From positions 180,799 to 244,798 of the forward strand of contig NZ_WWFA01000002.1 of NCBI RefSeq assembly GCF_021698855.1: a DNA stretch of 64,000 nucleotides. The letters are read 5' to 3'. Under the pieces are notes generated by a model. The model searched no databases and was not told where the DNA came from. It saw only the letters and a list, made by a program, of their open reading frames with translations. Every line of letters begins with the position of its first letter. The first letter of the stretch is position 1. The DNA is from Lactobacillus sp. S2-2. Lineage in GTDB: Bacteria > Bacillota > Bacilli > Lactobacillales > Lactobacillaceae. The position numbers were made by a program, and so were the translations under genes. This document shows, piece after piece, positions 46,526 through 55,710 of this stretch.

Positions 46526-48155
46526 CAATATCCATATCTAATGCTGCAGGTTTGGTTGGTAAACCAGGCATTGTTATTATTTTTCCTGTCATGGCAACAA
46601 TAAAATTAGCTCCTAATTTAGGAATTAAAGAATTTATTTGAATTATAAAATCTTTTGGAGCTCCTAATTTTTTAGGATCATCAGAAAGAGAATACTGAGT
46701 TTTTGCAATACAAACATCCATCTGATTCCAATCATTTTGCTTAATTAATTTTAAATCCTTTTTTGCTTTAGATGATAATTCAATTCCTTTTCCACCATAA
46801 ATTTTAGTAACAATTTTACTTAGTTTAGTTTCTACATCATCATTTTCATCATAAATATGAGTAAAATCATTGTCCTTATTAGCTAATTTTTTTACTTTTC
46901 CAGCTAATTTAATGGCACCTTTACCACCTTTTCCATAAACTTCTGAAATTTCAACATCAACATTTAGTTCATTCTTTATATAATTAACTAAATATTCTAA
47001 TTCTTGATTAGTATCACTATAAAATTTATTGATTGTTACAATTATTGGAGTATTATAATTTTTCATTGCATTAACATGCTGTTTTAAATTTTTAACCCCA
47101 TTTTTTAAAGCTTCTAAATTCTCAGTATTTAAATCATTTTTAGTTTGACCACCATTAAATTTAAGTGCTCTAACTGTAGCGACAATTACAATTGTATCAG
47201 GTGTCTTATTTAATTTTGGACTAACTAAATCCATAAATTTTTGAGCACCTAAATCGGACCCAAAACCACTTTCTGTTAATGTATAATCAGAAGTTTTTAA
47301 TGATGCCTTAGTAGCAATAATACTATTACATCCATGAGCAATATTTGCAAAAGGTCCACCATGAATGTATGCAGGTGTATGTTCTAAAGTTTGAACTAAA
47401 TTAGGTTTAATTGCATCTTTTAAAATAATGGCAATGGCACCTTCTATTTTTAAATCACCAACAGTTATAGGTTTATCATCATAAGTATATGCTACTAATA
47501 TTTTAGAAACTTTATTTTTTAAATCATTTAAATCTTCAGATAAACATAATACTGCCATTAATTCGCTAGCAGCAGTAATTTCAAAACTACTTTGTCTTGG
47601 ATCACCAGTATTTGCTCCACCTAGACCAATTACAATTTGCCTTAATTCTCGATCATTGACATCTATTGAATGTGTCCATGTTATTTTTCGTGGGTCAATA
47701 TTTAATTCATTACCTTTTTGAATAGAATTATCTAATAGTGCAGCAATTGTATTATGAGCCTCGCTAATTGTATGTATATCACCAGTGAAATTTAAATTAA
47801 TATCCATCATTGGTTCAATTTGGGCATAACCACCACCAGCAGCCCCACCTTTCATACCCATTACAGGTCCCATTGATGGTTCTCTAATAGCAATTGATGT
47901 TTGTAAATCAATTTGATTCATTGCATCACCTAAACCAATCATTAGAGTTGATTTACCTTCACCAGCGGGAGTTGGATTAATTGATGTAACTAAAATCAGT
48001 TTCTTTTGTTTTCCTTGATCTTGAATAGGTAATTTAACTTTTGCTTTATCATTTCCATATGGTTCAATTTGATTTTCTGATAAACTTAATTTTGCAGCAA
48101 TTTTATTTATTGGTAACAACTTAGCATTCTGTGAAATTTCAATATCAGTTAACAT
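46494..48155 (-). CDS. fhs: Formate-tetrahydrofolate ligase
   Basis: A 553-aa ATP-dependent enzyme making 10-formyl-THF from formate. The P-loop region TSINPTPAGEGKSTLMIGLG (about 55-74), REPSMGPVMGMKGGAAGGGY, the GGPFANIAHGCNSI segment and the C-terminal MPGLPTKPAA are all present. Its product is the cofactor for PurN and PurH in the purine operon. It starts at ATG 48155 after GGGAG and sits between ebsA and lspA. Confidence 0.97.
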   Translation of the reverse strand: MLTDIEISQNAKLLPINKIAAKLSLSENQIEPYGNDKAKVKLPIQDQGKQKKLILVTSINPTPAGEGKSTLMIGLGDAMNQIDLQTSIAIREPSMGPVMGMKGGAAGGGYAQIEPMMDINLNFTGDIHTISEAHNTIAALLDNSIQKGNELNIDPRKITWTHSIDVNDRELRQIVIGLGGANTGDPRQSSFEITAASELMAVLCLSEDLNDLKNKVSKILVAYTYDDKPITVGDLKIEGAIAIILKDAIKPNLVQTLEHTPAYIHGGPFANIAHGCNSIIATKASLKTSDYTLTESGFGSDLGAQKFMDLVSPKLNKTPDTIVIVATVRALKFNGGQTKNDLNTENLEALKNGVKNLKQHVNAMKNYNTPIIVTINKFYSDTNQELEYLVNYIKNELNVDVEISEVYGKGGKGAIKLAGKVKKLANKDNDFTHIYDENDDVETKLSKIVTKIYGGKGIELSSKAKKDLKLIKQNDWNQMDVCIAKTQYSLSDDPKKLGAPKDFIIQINSLIPKLGANFIVAMTGKIITMPGLPTKPAALDMDIDENGKIKGLF

Positions 48156-48167
48156 AATTTAGCTCCC

Positions 48168-48545
48168 TTAAATTAAAGATTTTAATTGTAAAATAGAATT
48201 TTGTGGCATCATAACTTCATATTTTTTATTTTTAAATGTAAACATTATAATATTATTATTAATATTTACATTTGAAATTTCAGAAATTTTCATTTTTTTT
48301 CCGATAGGATTTAAAGCTGATTTAAAAATAAGAAAATCATTATCAACAATTATTTTTCTACAATAAATTTGATACCATGATAATATTATAAAAATCAACA
48401 TAAAAATTAGCGTACTAGTATTAAAATGTGTTACTTCTAACCATAATATAATTCCAATTAGTAAAAAAGCAACTGTCCAACTCCAATCAATGATGCTTGA
48501 ATATAGATTTGGTTGATATAAAAATTTTCTTTTTTGAGTTATCAT
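48168..48545 (-). CDS. EbsA-like membrane protein
   Basis: A 125-aa protein with two membrane helices (about 27-45 and 51-68) and a C-terminal region of beta character, consistent with a membrane-anchored PH-like domain. It resembles EbsA of enterococci and lactobacilli, a family of unknown biochemical role. I use ATG 48545, which has AAAGGTGG upstream and gives MITQKRKF; the longer frame to 48611 overlaps the divergent gene's start. Neighbours are divergent RNase HI-like gene (EbsB in enterococcal nomenclature) and co-directional fhs, 12 bases away. Confidence 0.65.
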   Translation of the reverse strand: MITQKRKFLYQPNLYSSIIDWSWTVAFLLIGIILWLEVTHFNTSTLIFMLIFIILSWYQIYCRKIIVDNDFLIFKSALNPIGKKMKISEISNVNINNNIIMFTFKNKKYEVMMPQNSILQLKSLI

Positions 48546-48583
48546 ATAAAAGCCACCTTTATAATAAGAAATGAGGAATAAGA

Positions 48584-48982
48584 TTGTATAATATATATAC
48601 TGATGGAGCATTTAACAAATTACATAACAAAAGTTCAATTGGAATCTTAATATTCAATGAAAATCAACAGTATCAATTAAAAAAGAAAATCGATGTATTT
48701 GATAATCATATTGCAGAATTCGAAGCTTGTATTATCTCACTTACTTGGCCTTTAAATTTATTAGGGTCAAATGAAGCAAACAAAACAAATGTTTTTCTGC
48801 ATTCAGATAGCAAAATTTTAATTGATAGTATCAACAAGTCATATGCTAAAAAATACCAAGATTACGTCAATAAAATAAATGCTTTACAAAGTAATTTTAA
48901 CATAGTTTTGTTTAAATGGATTAGTGATAAAGAGAATTCAGGAGCTCATAATTTAGCTCTTCAGGCATTAAATGAAAAATAA
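48584..48982 (+). CDS. RNase HI-like protein (EbsB-like)
   Basis: A 132-aa protein with an RNase H fold. IYTDGAF (Asp), AEFEAC (Glu) and LHSDSKILID (Asp) match the first three acidic residues of RNase HI. The fourth, normally Asp in ADELA-type motifs, is His in GAHNLALQAL, a substitution known to be tolerated in some short RNase HI homologues. The start is TTG 48584 after GAGGAA. Divergent from the EbsA-like gene with a gap of only 38 bases; its stop abuts that of the convergent dadA-like gene. Confidence 0.72.
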   Translation: MYNIYTDGAFNKLHNKSSIGILIFNENQQYQLKKKIDVFDNHIAEFEACIISLTWPLNLLGSNEANKTNVFLHSDSKILIDSINKSYAKKYQDYVNKINALQSNFNIVLFKWISDKENSGAHNLALQALNEK

Positions 48983-50086
48983 TTATTTAGTCAAATATTC
49001 ATTAACATCTTTAGTATATAAACTAATATCTAAATTAATATTGCCTAAAACCATTTCGCTTAAAATTTTACCAATTAAAGGACCTGTTGTTAACCCAGAA
49101 GAACCTAATCCACTTGCCACAAAAATATCTTTATAGTTAGGTACTCTTCCGAAAAAAGGTGCAAAATCATTTGTATATGCTCTGGTTCCTAATTTTACAT
49201 CAAAAATTTTATTATTATTTATATTAGAAAGCTCATCAATTTGTTTAATCATTTCAGTTGAAGCTTTTTTTGATTCTTTTAAATCGAAGTTCATTCCATT
49301 TTCATGAGTAGCTCCAACAAATAAATGATTATCATAATTGTTTATTACATCATATTGCCCTTCAGGCATTAATACAGGTAGTTCATTTAACTTAAATTTA
49401 TTACCTGTATTTATTTGTGCATCTATTAATTGACCCTTTTGAGGGTAGATATCAAATTTAATCATAGAATTTGAAAAGCATTCGTTTATCCATGCACCAG
49501 CACTAACGATAATTTTATCAAATTCAAATTCTTGATTATCGTAATAAACCATATTATTGTCTACTTTAACTTTTTTATTTATTTTAATTAAATTACTTTT
49601 TAGTGCAATTTTTTGTAAATGTTTACAATATAATTCGCCATCAATTTTTGATCCGCCGGGTATAAAAATACCTGGATTGCTCTTACTTATATAAGGAATT
49701 TTTTGCTGAATTTCTTTAGAAGTTAATATTTCAACATTACCCATTTGATAATTATTTTTTTCTCTTTGTTTTGCTAAAGAATATAATACTTTTAAATCAT
49801 TTGGATTTTTTCTTGTTATTATAGTTCCACTGTTATTATAAATATCACTAGTCATATTTGTTTCTAATGCTATTTCTTTCACTAGTGCAGCTCCATCGGT
49901 AGCTAATTTAAACCATTTTTTATTTCTTCTTTTCGATAGCCAAGGAGATATTATTCCAGCAGCTGCTTTTGTAGCCTGTCCATTTTCGCTATCAAAAAGA
50001 TAAACACAAAGATTTTGATATTTACTTAAATAATAAGCAACAGTTGATCCAACAATTCCTCCACCGATAATTGCAATTTTTTTCAT
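48983..50086 (-). CDS. FAD-dependent oxidoreductase of the DAO family (DadA/glycine oxidase-like)
   Basis: A 367-aa flavoprotein. The N-terminal dinucleotide-binding GGGIVGSTVAYYLSKY is at about 7-22, followed by TKAAAGIISPWLS, IIVSAGAWINECF, and the C-terminal VASGLGSSGLTTGPLIGKI. Such enzymes oxidise D-amino acids, glycine or related amines; the substrate cannot be assigned. It lies 15 bases downstream of the rlmL-like gene, so is co-transcribed with it. ATG 50086 is preceded by GGAGAA. Confidence 0.82.
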   Translation of the reverse strand: MKKIAIIGGGIVGSTVAYYLSKYQNLCVYLFDSENGQATKAAAGIISPWLSKRRNKKWFKLATDGAALVKEIALETNMTSDIYNNSGTIITRKNPNDLKVLYSLAKQREKNNYQMGNVEILTSKEIQQKIPYISKSNPGIFIPGGSKIDGELYCKHLQKIALKSNLIKINKKVKVDNNMVYYDNQEFEFDKIIVSAGAWINECFSNSMIKFDIYPQKGQLIDAQINTGNKFKLNELPVLMPEGQYDVINNYDNHLFVGATHENGMNFDLKESKKASTEMIKQIDELSNINNNKIFDVKLGTRAYTNDFAPFFGRVPNYKDIFVASGLGSSGLTTGPLIGKILSEMVLGNINLDISLYTKDVNEYLTK

Positions 50087-50101
50087 CTAATTCTCCAAAC
50101 T

Positions 50102-51241
50102 CTAATTCCACTTTGGTTTTCCAAAATATTGAAAGTAATCTGTTCTAATTCTTCCATTATATAATTTTCTTTTTTTATTAGCTTTTTGATCATAATAATT
50201 TTCAAAATTTAATTCACTAGTTAAAAAGTATTTAGACCAAGTTTTCATTGGTTTAAATTTTTTCCCTAGATCTGAATATAAACTATTTACAGATTTTTCA
50301 TTATCTAATCTAATTCCATACGGTGGATTAGAGACAACTACTCCATTAATTAACTCAGTTTGAAAATCTTGTACAGAAACTTGTTTAAAATTGATATCAT
50401 GTAATAATCCAGCCTCTTGAGCATTTAATTTAGCATACTTTATCATTGTTTCATTAATATCAGAAGCAAAAATTTTAAACTCCGAATCATAATCTGCTTT
50501 AGAATCTGCTTCATCTCTTAATTTTTGAACTAAATCATCATCTACCCATTCCCATTTTTCAAAAGAAAAATCACGATTAAATCCTGGCGCTATATTTCTA
50601 GCAATCATTGCGGCTTCAATTGGTATAGTTCCAGAACCACACATTGGATCTAAAAAAGGCATATCAATAGGATTCCAATTAGTCAGTTTTATTAGAGCAG
50701 CAGCCATATTTTCTTTTAATGGTGCCTCTCCTTTTGCTACTCGATAACCTCTTTTAAAGAGACTATCACCAGTTGTATCTAAAGTCATTGTAACTTGATT
50801 TTTGTTAATCCTTGTCTCAAGATCAAATTTTGCTCCTGTTTCTTGTAATCTACCACGTTTATGATAAAAATCTGACATTTTTTGAACAATTGCTTTTTTA
50901 GTTATTTTTTGAATATCTGGTACACTATGCAAATCAGAATTTTTTGATCTTCCATTAACTGGAAACTCTGAATCAATAGATAATAATTCTTGCCAATCAA
51001 TTGAATATACATTATCAAATAATTCTGTAAAAGATGTTGCTTCAAATTGATTAATAATAATTAAAATTCGATCAGCGGTTCTCAACCATAAATTAGTTTT
51101 TATAATATCTTCAATAGTTCCATTGAAATAAATAATTCCATTATCATTTTTTACTTCATAACCCATATTCTTTAATTCTTTGCTTACAATTGATTCAATT
51201 CCTGCAGCACAAGTTGCTGCTAGTTTAAAAGTTTTTAACAT
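50102..51241 (-). CDS. THUMP-domain 23S rRNA guanine-N2 methyltransferase (RlmL/YpsC-like)
   Basis: A 379-aa protein. An N-terminal THUMP RNA-binding domain (about 1-155) is followed by a SAM-dependent methyltransferase domain with DPMCGSGTIPIEAAMIA and the N-methylation motif VVSNPPYGIRL. It corresponds to YpsC of Bacillus, the single-domain relative of E. coli RlmL, probably modifying a guanine in 23S rRNA. Start ATG 51241 has AAGGAAG upstream; the longer frame runs into the rnpB terminator. Position beside rnpB, gpsB and ypsA agrees with other Firmicutes. Confidence 0.9.
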   Translation of the reverse strand: MLKTFKLAATCAAGIESIVSKELKNMGYEVKNDNGIIYFNGTIEDIIKTNLWLRTADRILIIINQFEATSFTELFDNVYSIDWQELLSIDSEFPVNGRSKNSDLHSVPDIQKITKKAIVQKMSDFYHKRGRLQETGAKFDLETRINKNQVTMTLDTTGDSLFKRGYRVAKGEAPLKENMAAALIKLTNWNPIDMPFLDPMCGSGTIPIEAAMIARNIAPGFNRDFSFEKWEWVDDDLVQKLRDEADSKADYDSEFKIFASDINETMIKYAKLNAQEAGLLHDINFKQVSVQDFQTELINGVVVSNPPYGIRLDNEKSVNSLYSDLGKKFKPMKTWSKYFLTSELNFENYYDQKANKKRKLYNGRIRTDYFQYFGKPKWN

Positions 51242-51254
51242 ACATTCTTCCTTT

Positions 51255-51286
51255 CTATAAAAAAAGAGTGGGAAAAATCCCACTCA
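51255..51286 (-). terminator. Rho-independent terminator of rnpB
   Basis: On the - strand, GAGTGGGA pairs with TCCCACTC around a 4-base loop and is followed by seven T. On the + strand the stem is 51266-51273 with 51278-51285. Confidence 0.92.
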
Positions 51287-51291
51287 ATCCT

Positions 51292-51692
51292 GAAAGTGTA
51301 GGCTCCTGTAAGCCATGTTTTGTGCTTATTATAAATTTCAGGAAATTATATAATAAGTAGTAATCATCTATCTCAAGAAGTAATAACTTCTTCCCTCACA
51401 ATCAGTTCAATTCCCTATGTGAAGCTCCCCTACCAAAGTTTGGGTTTCCCGCTCGTGGGGTTTACCGCGTTCCATCGTTAAAATTTCTTTTAAACGTTCG
51501 TTTCTGTGGCACTTTTAAGGAATACTATAACTTGGTTAAAACTTTAGTTAATTTTTCCGCCGTAACTAATTTAAAATTAATCCCCCGGCTTATTTTTTCG
51601 CCGAGCACGAACACTACAAACATCTCAGTTTGTGCGAGAGTGGACTTTCCTCAGTTAATTAAAATTAACCGCGATTACTCAGAACCTACACA
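51292..51692 (-). ncRNA. rnpB: RNase P RNA, class B
   Basis: The - strand contains the conserved core elements in order: GAGGAAAGTCCACTCTCGCA near the 5' end, AGTGCCACAGAAAC, GGTAAACCCCACGAG, and GGAGC near the middle, and ACAGGAGCC near the 3' end. GTGTAGGTTC at the 5' end pairs with GAGCCTACAC at the 3' end as helix P1. That pairing sets the ends at about 51692 and 51292, giving about 401 nt, the length of the Bacillus type. Between gpsB and the ypsC homologue is the classical Firmicutes position. Confidence 0.96.
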
Positions 51693-51699
51693 ATTAAAC

Positions 51700-51728
51700 A
51701 CATTAATAATTATTATCTTGAGGACCAA
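51700..51728 (-). promoter_or_regulatory. Probable rnpB promoter inside the end of gpsB
   Basis: On the - strand, TTGGTC (51728-51723) and TAATGT (51705-51700) are 17 bases apart and would start transcription close to the predicted rnpB 5' end. It lies within the last codons of gpsB. Confidence 0.45.
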
Positions 51729-52041
51729 AAACTCTTCTTTCAAGATTTGATAAACGTTTCAAAATATCCATGTTAGCTTCAACTTTCTCATTTCTTTCTG
51801 ATGGATTATTCCTATACATAGGCTTTTTATCATCAACAACTTGAGTATTACTAGAACTATTTAATTTTGATGTTAAAACTTTATTATCTTCTTCAAGTTG
51901 ATTAATTTGTTTTTCAAATTCATTATAATCTTTGATTATATCATCTAAAAAACTATCAACTTCAGATGGATCATATCCACGCATTTTTTGAACAAATTCC
52001 TTTTGTAGAATATCATTCGTCGTAAAATTAATATTTTCCAT
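51703..52041 (-). CDS. gpsB: Cell division protein GpsB
   Basis: A 112-aa DivIVA-like protein that coordinates PBPs between septum and side wall. The N-terminal INFTTNDILQKEFVQKMRGYDPSEVDSFLD-type region is the membrane and PBP-binding domain (about 4-33); a coiled coil follows to about 62; the C-terminal DILKRLSNLERRVFG is the trimerisation motif. The central linker is Ser/Asn rich. Its partner PBP1a is encoded nearby at 53.4 kb. Confidence 0.95.
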   Translation of the reverse strand: MENINFTTNDILQKEFVQKMRGYDPSEVDSFLDDIIKDYNEFEKQINQLEEDNKVLTSKLNSSSNTQVVDDKKPMYRNNPSERNEKVEANMDILKRLSNLERRVFGPQDNNY

Positions 52042-52090
52042 TAAGTATTACACCTCTTTTAAATTAGTTATTAGCTAACAATATAACCTT

Positions 52091-52120
52091 ATTATACCAG
52101 AATAGTAAAAATATTGTAAA
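52091..52120 (-). promoter_or_regulatory. Sigma-A type promoter of gpsB
   Basis: On the - strand, TTTACA (52120-52115) and the consensus TATAAT (52096-52091) with an 18-base spacer, with TGG just before the -10. Read-through could include rnpB. Confidence 0.6.
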
Positions 52121-52160
52121 GTTAATTTATTTAGTTAGATTATTTTAAATAAATCATTAA

Positions 52161-52733
52161 TTATTCATCTTCTTTGTTTATTCTTTTTTGTTCTTGAATT
52201 TGATTTGCAGCTTCTTGCAATATATCCATATCAATTAATTCATAAGAATAGACATTTGTTTCTTCGTATTTTTTTATTTTTTTAAGATCATAATTAGTTT
52301 TCCCCTCAAATTCAGGATCATATAACAATAATGCTTCATCTGAGTGTTCAATCATAAATTTTTGATAATTTTTTAACTGAACTGGTGAATTATATATTTT
52401 TTTAGATACTTCTGTTGAAAAATCTGCATAAGAAATTATTTTTTTGACTTTTGTTCTATTTTCTTCATTCCAGTTCTTATTAAATTCTAAAAAAGGAATG
52501 AAAACAGCTATTTTGAAATCATTAGGATATTTTTTTTTCAAATCATTAGCTATTTCTATAGTCCACTGTTCAACTCCAAATTGAATTCCTGTTATTATCC
52601 AATCAACCCCTGTTTCAATTTTTTGAATTAATGATTCTTTTAAAACTGACTTAATAACTTCGACTTTTTCATCATCTTCTTTAAAAATTCCTAACTCATA
52701 AGATCTATATCCAGTCACCCATAATTTACTCAA
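52161..52733 (-). CDS. YpsA family protein (DUF1273)
   Basis: A 190-aa protein. It starts WVTGYRSYELGIF, and contains WIITGIQFGVEQWTIEIA and ADFSTEVSKKIYNSPVQLKNYQKFMIEHSD, all typical of the YpsA/SLOG-like fold with a Rossmann-like nucleotide-binding pocket. In Bacillus, YpsA has been linked to cell-division control; the ligand is not known. TTG 52733 is the start, with CTGGAGATG upstream. Next to gpsB, as usual. Confidence 0.9.
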   Translation of the reverse strand: MSKLWVTGYRSYELGIFKEDDEKVEVIKSVLKESLIQKIETGVDWIITGIQFGVEQWTIEIANDLKKKYPNDFKIAVFIPFLEFNKNWNEENRTKVKKIISYADFSTEVSKKIYNSPVQLKNYQKFMIEHSDEALLLYDPEFEGKTNYDLKKIKKYEETNVYSYELIDMDILQEAANQIQEQKRINKEDE

Positions 52734-52830
52734 ACAATTTCATCTCCAGTTAAAATTTAAATTACTTTGATGTTATAATATGTATCTAATTGTTACAATA
52801 TATTTTATAAAAAATAAAAGAGGTACTACA

Positions 52831-53448
52831 ATGGTGAACTATCCAAATGGATCACCCAACATTAAAAATAATGAAAGCATGATTTCATTGAAAAAAAACA
52901 AAATTTCCTATGGCGATCGAGGAATGAAATTAGAGAATGAAATTAATCAAAGCAATGAATTTTATTTAATTAAAGAAGAAGCAGTAATACATAAAAAACC
53001 TACACCAATTCAAATTGTTAAAGTAGATTATCCTAAAAGAAGTGCTGCAGTTATAAAGGAAGCCTATTTCCAAAAGTCTTCAACTACTGATTATAATGGT
53101 ATTTATAAAGGATTTTATTTGGATTTTGATGCTAAAGAAACAAATAATATAAAATCATTTCCTTTAAAAAATTTCCATGAACATCAAATTAATCATATGA
53201 GAATGTGTGATAATCAGGGTGGAATTGTTTTTACAATTATTAAGTTTGTAAAAAGTAATGAATTATTTCTTTTAGAATTCAAATATTTAAAGCAATTTTG
53301 GGATAGAATGAATAATAATGGGAAGAAGTCTATCTCCAAATCTGAACTTCAAAAATATGGATTTCAAATAGATTATAAATTAAATCCACTAATACCCTAT
53401 TTAGAAATAATTAAAGAAATTATTCAAAAGGAGAAATTAAATGAGTAA
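52831..53448 (+). CDS. recU: Holliday junction resolvase RecU
   Basis: A 205-aa Firmicutes Holliday junction resolvase. The N-terminal MVNYPNGSPN, the segment GMKLENEINQSNEFYL, the catalytic KVDYPKRSAAVIKEAYF and TDYNGIYKGFYLDFDAKET region, and FPLKNFHEHQINHM are characteristic. Acidic residues of the PD-(D/E)XK-type site are present. ATG 52831 after AAGAGGTA is preferred to an extension from 52780, which would run through the putative -10. It overlaps pbp1A by 8 bases, the conserved recU-ponA pair. Confidence 0.94.
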   Translation: MVNYPNGSPNIKNNESMISLKKNKISYGDRGMKLENEINQSNEFYLIKEEAVIHKKPTPIQIVKVDYPKRSAAVIKEAYFQKSSTTDYNGIYKGFYLDFDAKETNNIKSFPLKNFHEHQINHMRMCDNQGGIVFTIIKFVKSNELFLLEFKYLKQFWDRMNNNGKKSISKSELQKYGFQIDYKLNPLIPYLEIIKEIIQKEKLNE

Positions 53449-55675
53449 AAATAATAAAACTAGAATGCAAAGAAATAATAGAAGTAAAAAAAAGGATAGT
53501 AAAATTAAAAAGTTTTTTAAAGTAATTTTTTCGTTAATTGCAATTCTAATAATTTTTGGAGCAGGACTATTTACTTATTATGCATCATCAGCCCCATCAA
53601 TTTCACAATCTGTCCTATCGAGTGATAATTCTACAAAAATATATGATTCAAAGGGAAGATTAATTTCTAGATTAGGAGCACAAAACAGAGATTATATATC
53701 TTCAGAAGATATTCCGGATGGATTAAAACAAGCTATTGTTTCTACTGAGGATCGTACTTTTTATAAAAACCATGGAATATCACCTAAAAGAATTATAGGT
53801 GCAGCATTTTCTAATTTAACTGGATCATCTCTTGGGTTACAAGGTGGTAGTACATTGACTCAACAGTTAGTTAAATTATCTGTTTTCTCTACTTCTTCAT
53901 CAGATCAAACATTAAAACGTAAAGCACAAGAAGCTTGGTTAGCACTAAAAGTTGATAATAAATACAGCAAGGATCAAATTTTAGAATTCTATATAAATAA
54001 GGTTTATATGGGAAATAATATTTATGGTATGGAAACTGCTTCTCAATATTATTATGGAAAAACATTAAAAAAATTAAGTTTAAATGAATTAGCACTACTT
54101 GCTGGAATGCCACAATCACCTACGAGATACAATCCATACGAATATCCAAAATATGCAAAAGCACGTAGAGATCAAGTATTGGATTCTATGGTAAAAACTA
54201 AATCTATTTCTCAAGAAACTGCTGATAAATATAAATCCTTTAATATAAAATCAGGTTTAATTAAAAATCATAGTAAAACATTAACATCAGCAAAAAATGA
54301 AAAATATGTAGATTCGTATCTTAAAGAAGTTGTTCAAGAGCTTAAAAGTAAAGGATACAAATTAAATAGTGGTTTAAAAGTTAAAACTAATTTAAATTTG
54401 AATTTACAAAAACAGATGTATAAACTAGCTAATAATTCTAATAGTGGAATTACCTTTCCAAGTAATACCTTCCAAATTGGTGCTACTATGGTAAATTCTA
54501 ATAATGGAAAAATTGTTTCAATGCTTGGAAATCGTAAAACAAAGATTTCATTTGGATTAAATCGAGCAGTACAAAAAGACAGATCAAATGGATCAACAAT
54601 GAAACCATTAATGGACTATGCACCAGCAATTGAATATTTAAAATATCCGACATATCAAATGATGAAAGATACCCCTTTCACTTATCCAGGTACTAATAAA
54701 AAATTAATGGATTTTGATAATTCATATCAAGGTGATATTACAATGCGTTCAGCTTTAATCCAATCTAGAAATATACCAGCAATTAGAACTTTACAAAATG
54801 TTGGAATTGGAAAAGCGACGAACTTCCTAAGTGGTTTAGGAATGAATTTCGACAATACATTATCATTACAAAATGGAATTGGTGGTTATGTTTCATCAGA
54901 ACAACAAGCGGCAGCATATGCTGCATTTGCAAACGGTGGTACTTATTATAAACCTTACATGATTAATAAAGTTGAATCTGCAAATGGTAGTGTAAAAACT
55001 TATAGTCCAAATGGTCATCGTGCAATGTCTGAATCCACAGCTTTTATGATTACCGATATGCTAAAAGGTGTAATGACTAATCCAAAAGGATCTGGAACTA
55101 GTGCAAAGATTAATGGATTACATGAAGCAGGAAAAACGGGTACAACACAATATCCAAATAGTTATTTAAGCAAGGTTCCAAATGGATCTTCAATGGATTC
55201 TTGGTTCTCTGGATATACAAAAAATTATTCATTATCTGTTTGGACTGGTTATGATCAACCTTTTAAATCTGGAAATTATATTAGTTCATCTCAAACAGCG
55301 ATTGCTCAAGAATATTATAAATATATGATGCAATATGCTTCAATTAATAAAGTAAATTCCGACTGGCAAATTCCTTCAGGAGTATCAAGTACAACTATTA
55401 ATGGAACTAAAGAATACTTTATTCCTGGATATGCTGGAGAATACTTTAGATCTGATAGTTATTCCAATTCATCAACACAAAATAATAGTTCAAGAAATAC
55501 AACACAATCTTCAACAAATAATTATCCAAAAGAATCTAGCTCATCATCTTCACAATCTAGTGATAATTCATCAAGTGAATCAAGTAGTTTAATTAATGAA
55601 GATGATAATGATTCTAAAAATGATACACAACAGTCAACAAGTAGTAATGTAGATCAATCAAGTAGTAATGAATAA
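53441..55675 (+). CDS. pbp1A: Class A penicillin-binding protein PBP1a
   Basis: A 744-aa bifunctional peptidoglycan synthase. Residues 1-25 are basic and cytoplasmic, about 27-50 form the membrane anchor. The glycosyltransferase (GT51) has STEDRTFYKNHGI, LQGGSTLTQQLVKLS and RKAQEAWLALKV. The transpeptidase has the active Ser in SNGSTMKP, SRN in IQSRNIPA and KTGTT. The last 75 residues are a Ser/Asn/Gln-rich low-complexity tail, similar in composition to the linker of the LysM protein. GpsB, encoded nearby, is its likely partner. Confidence 0.96.
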   Translation: MSKNNKTRMQRNNRSKKKDSKIKKFFKVIFSLIAILIIFGAGLFTYYASSAPSISQSVLSSDNSTKIYDSKGRLISRLGAQNRDYISSEDIPDGLKQAIVSTEDRTFYKNHGISPKRIIGAAFSNLTGSSLGLQGGSTLTQQLVKLSVFSTSSSDQTLKRKAQEAWLALKVDNKYSKDQILEFYINKVYMGNNIYGMETASQYYYGKTLKKLSLNELALLAGMPQSPTRYNPYEYPKYAKARRDQVLDSMVKTKSISQETADKYKSFNIKSGLIKNHSKTLTSAKNEKYVDSYLKEVVQELKSKGYKLNSGLKVKTNLNLNLQKQMYKLANNSNSGITFPSNTFQIGATMVNSNNGKIVSMLGNRKTKISFGLNRAVQKDRSNGSTMKPLMDYAPAIEYLKYPTYQMMKDTPFTYPGTNKKLMDFDNSYQGDITMRSALIQSRNIPAIRTLQNVGIGKATNFLSGLGMNFDNTLSLQNGIGGYVSSEQQAAAYAAFANGGTYYKPYMINKVESANGSVKTYSPNGHRAMSESTAFMITDMLKGVMTNPKGSGTSAKINGLHEAGKTGTTQYPNSYLSKVPNGSSMDSWFSGYTKNYSLSVWTGYDQPFKSGNYISSSQTAIAQEYYKYMMQYASINKVNSDWQIPSGVSSTTINGTKEYFIPGYAGEYFRSDSYSNSSTQNNSSRNTTQSSTNNYPKESSSSSSQSSDNSSSESSSLINEDDNDSKNDTQQSTSSNVDQSSSNE

Positions 55676-55710
55676 AAAAAGGAAATTCAAAATTTTGAAT
55701 TTCCTTTTTT
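55674..55710. terminator. Bidirectional terminator between pbp1A and dnaD
   Basis: A perfect 24-base palindrome (55681-55704; half GGAAATTCAAAA) flanked by A run on the left and T run on the right, serving two convergent genes. Confidence 0.92.

Noticed and set aside
51532..51750. A 72-codon frame on the + strand across rnpB
   Set aside because: It lies over the structured class B RNase P RNA on the other strand and has no ribosome binding site.
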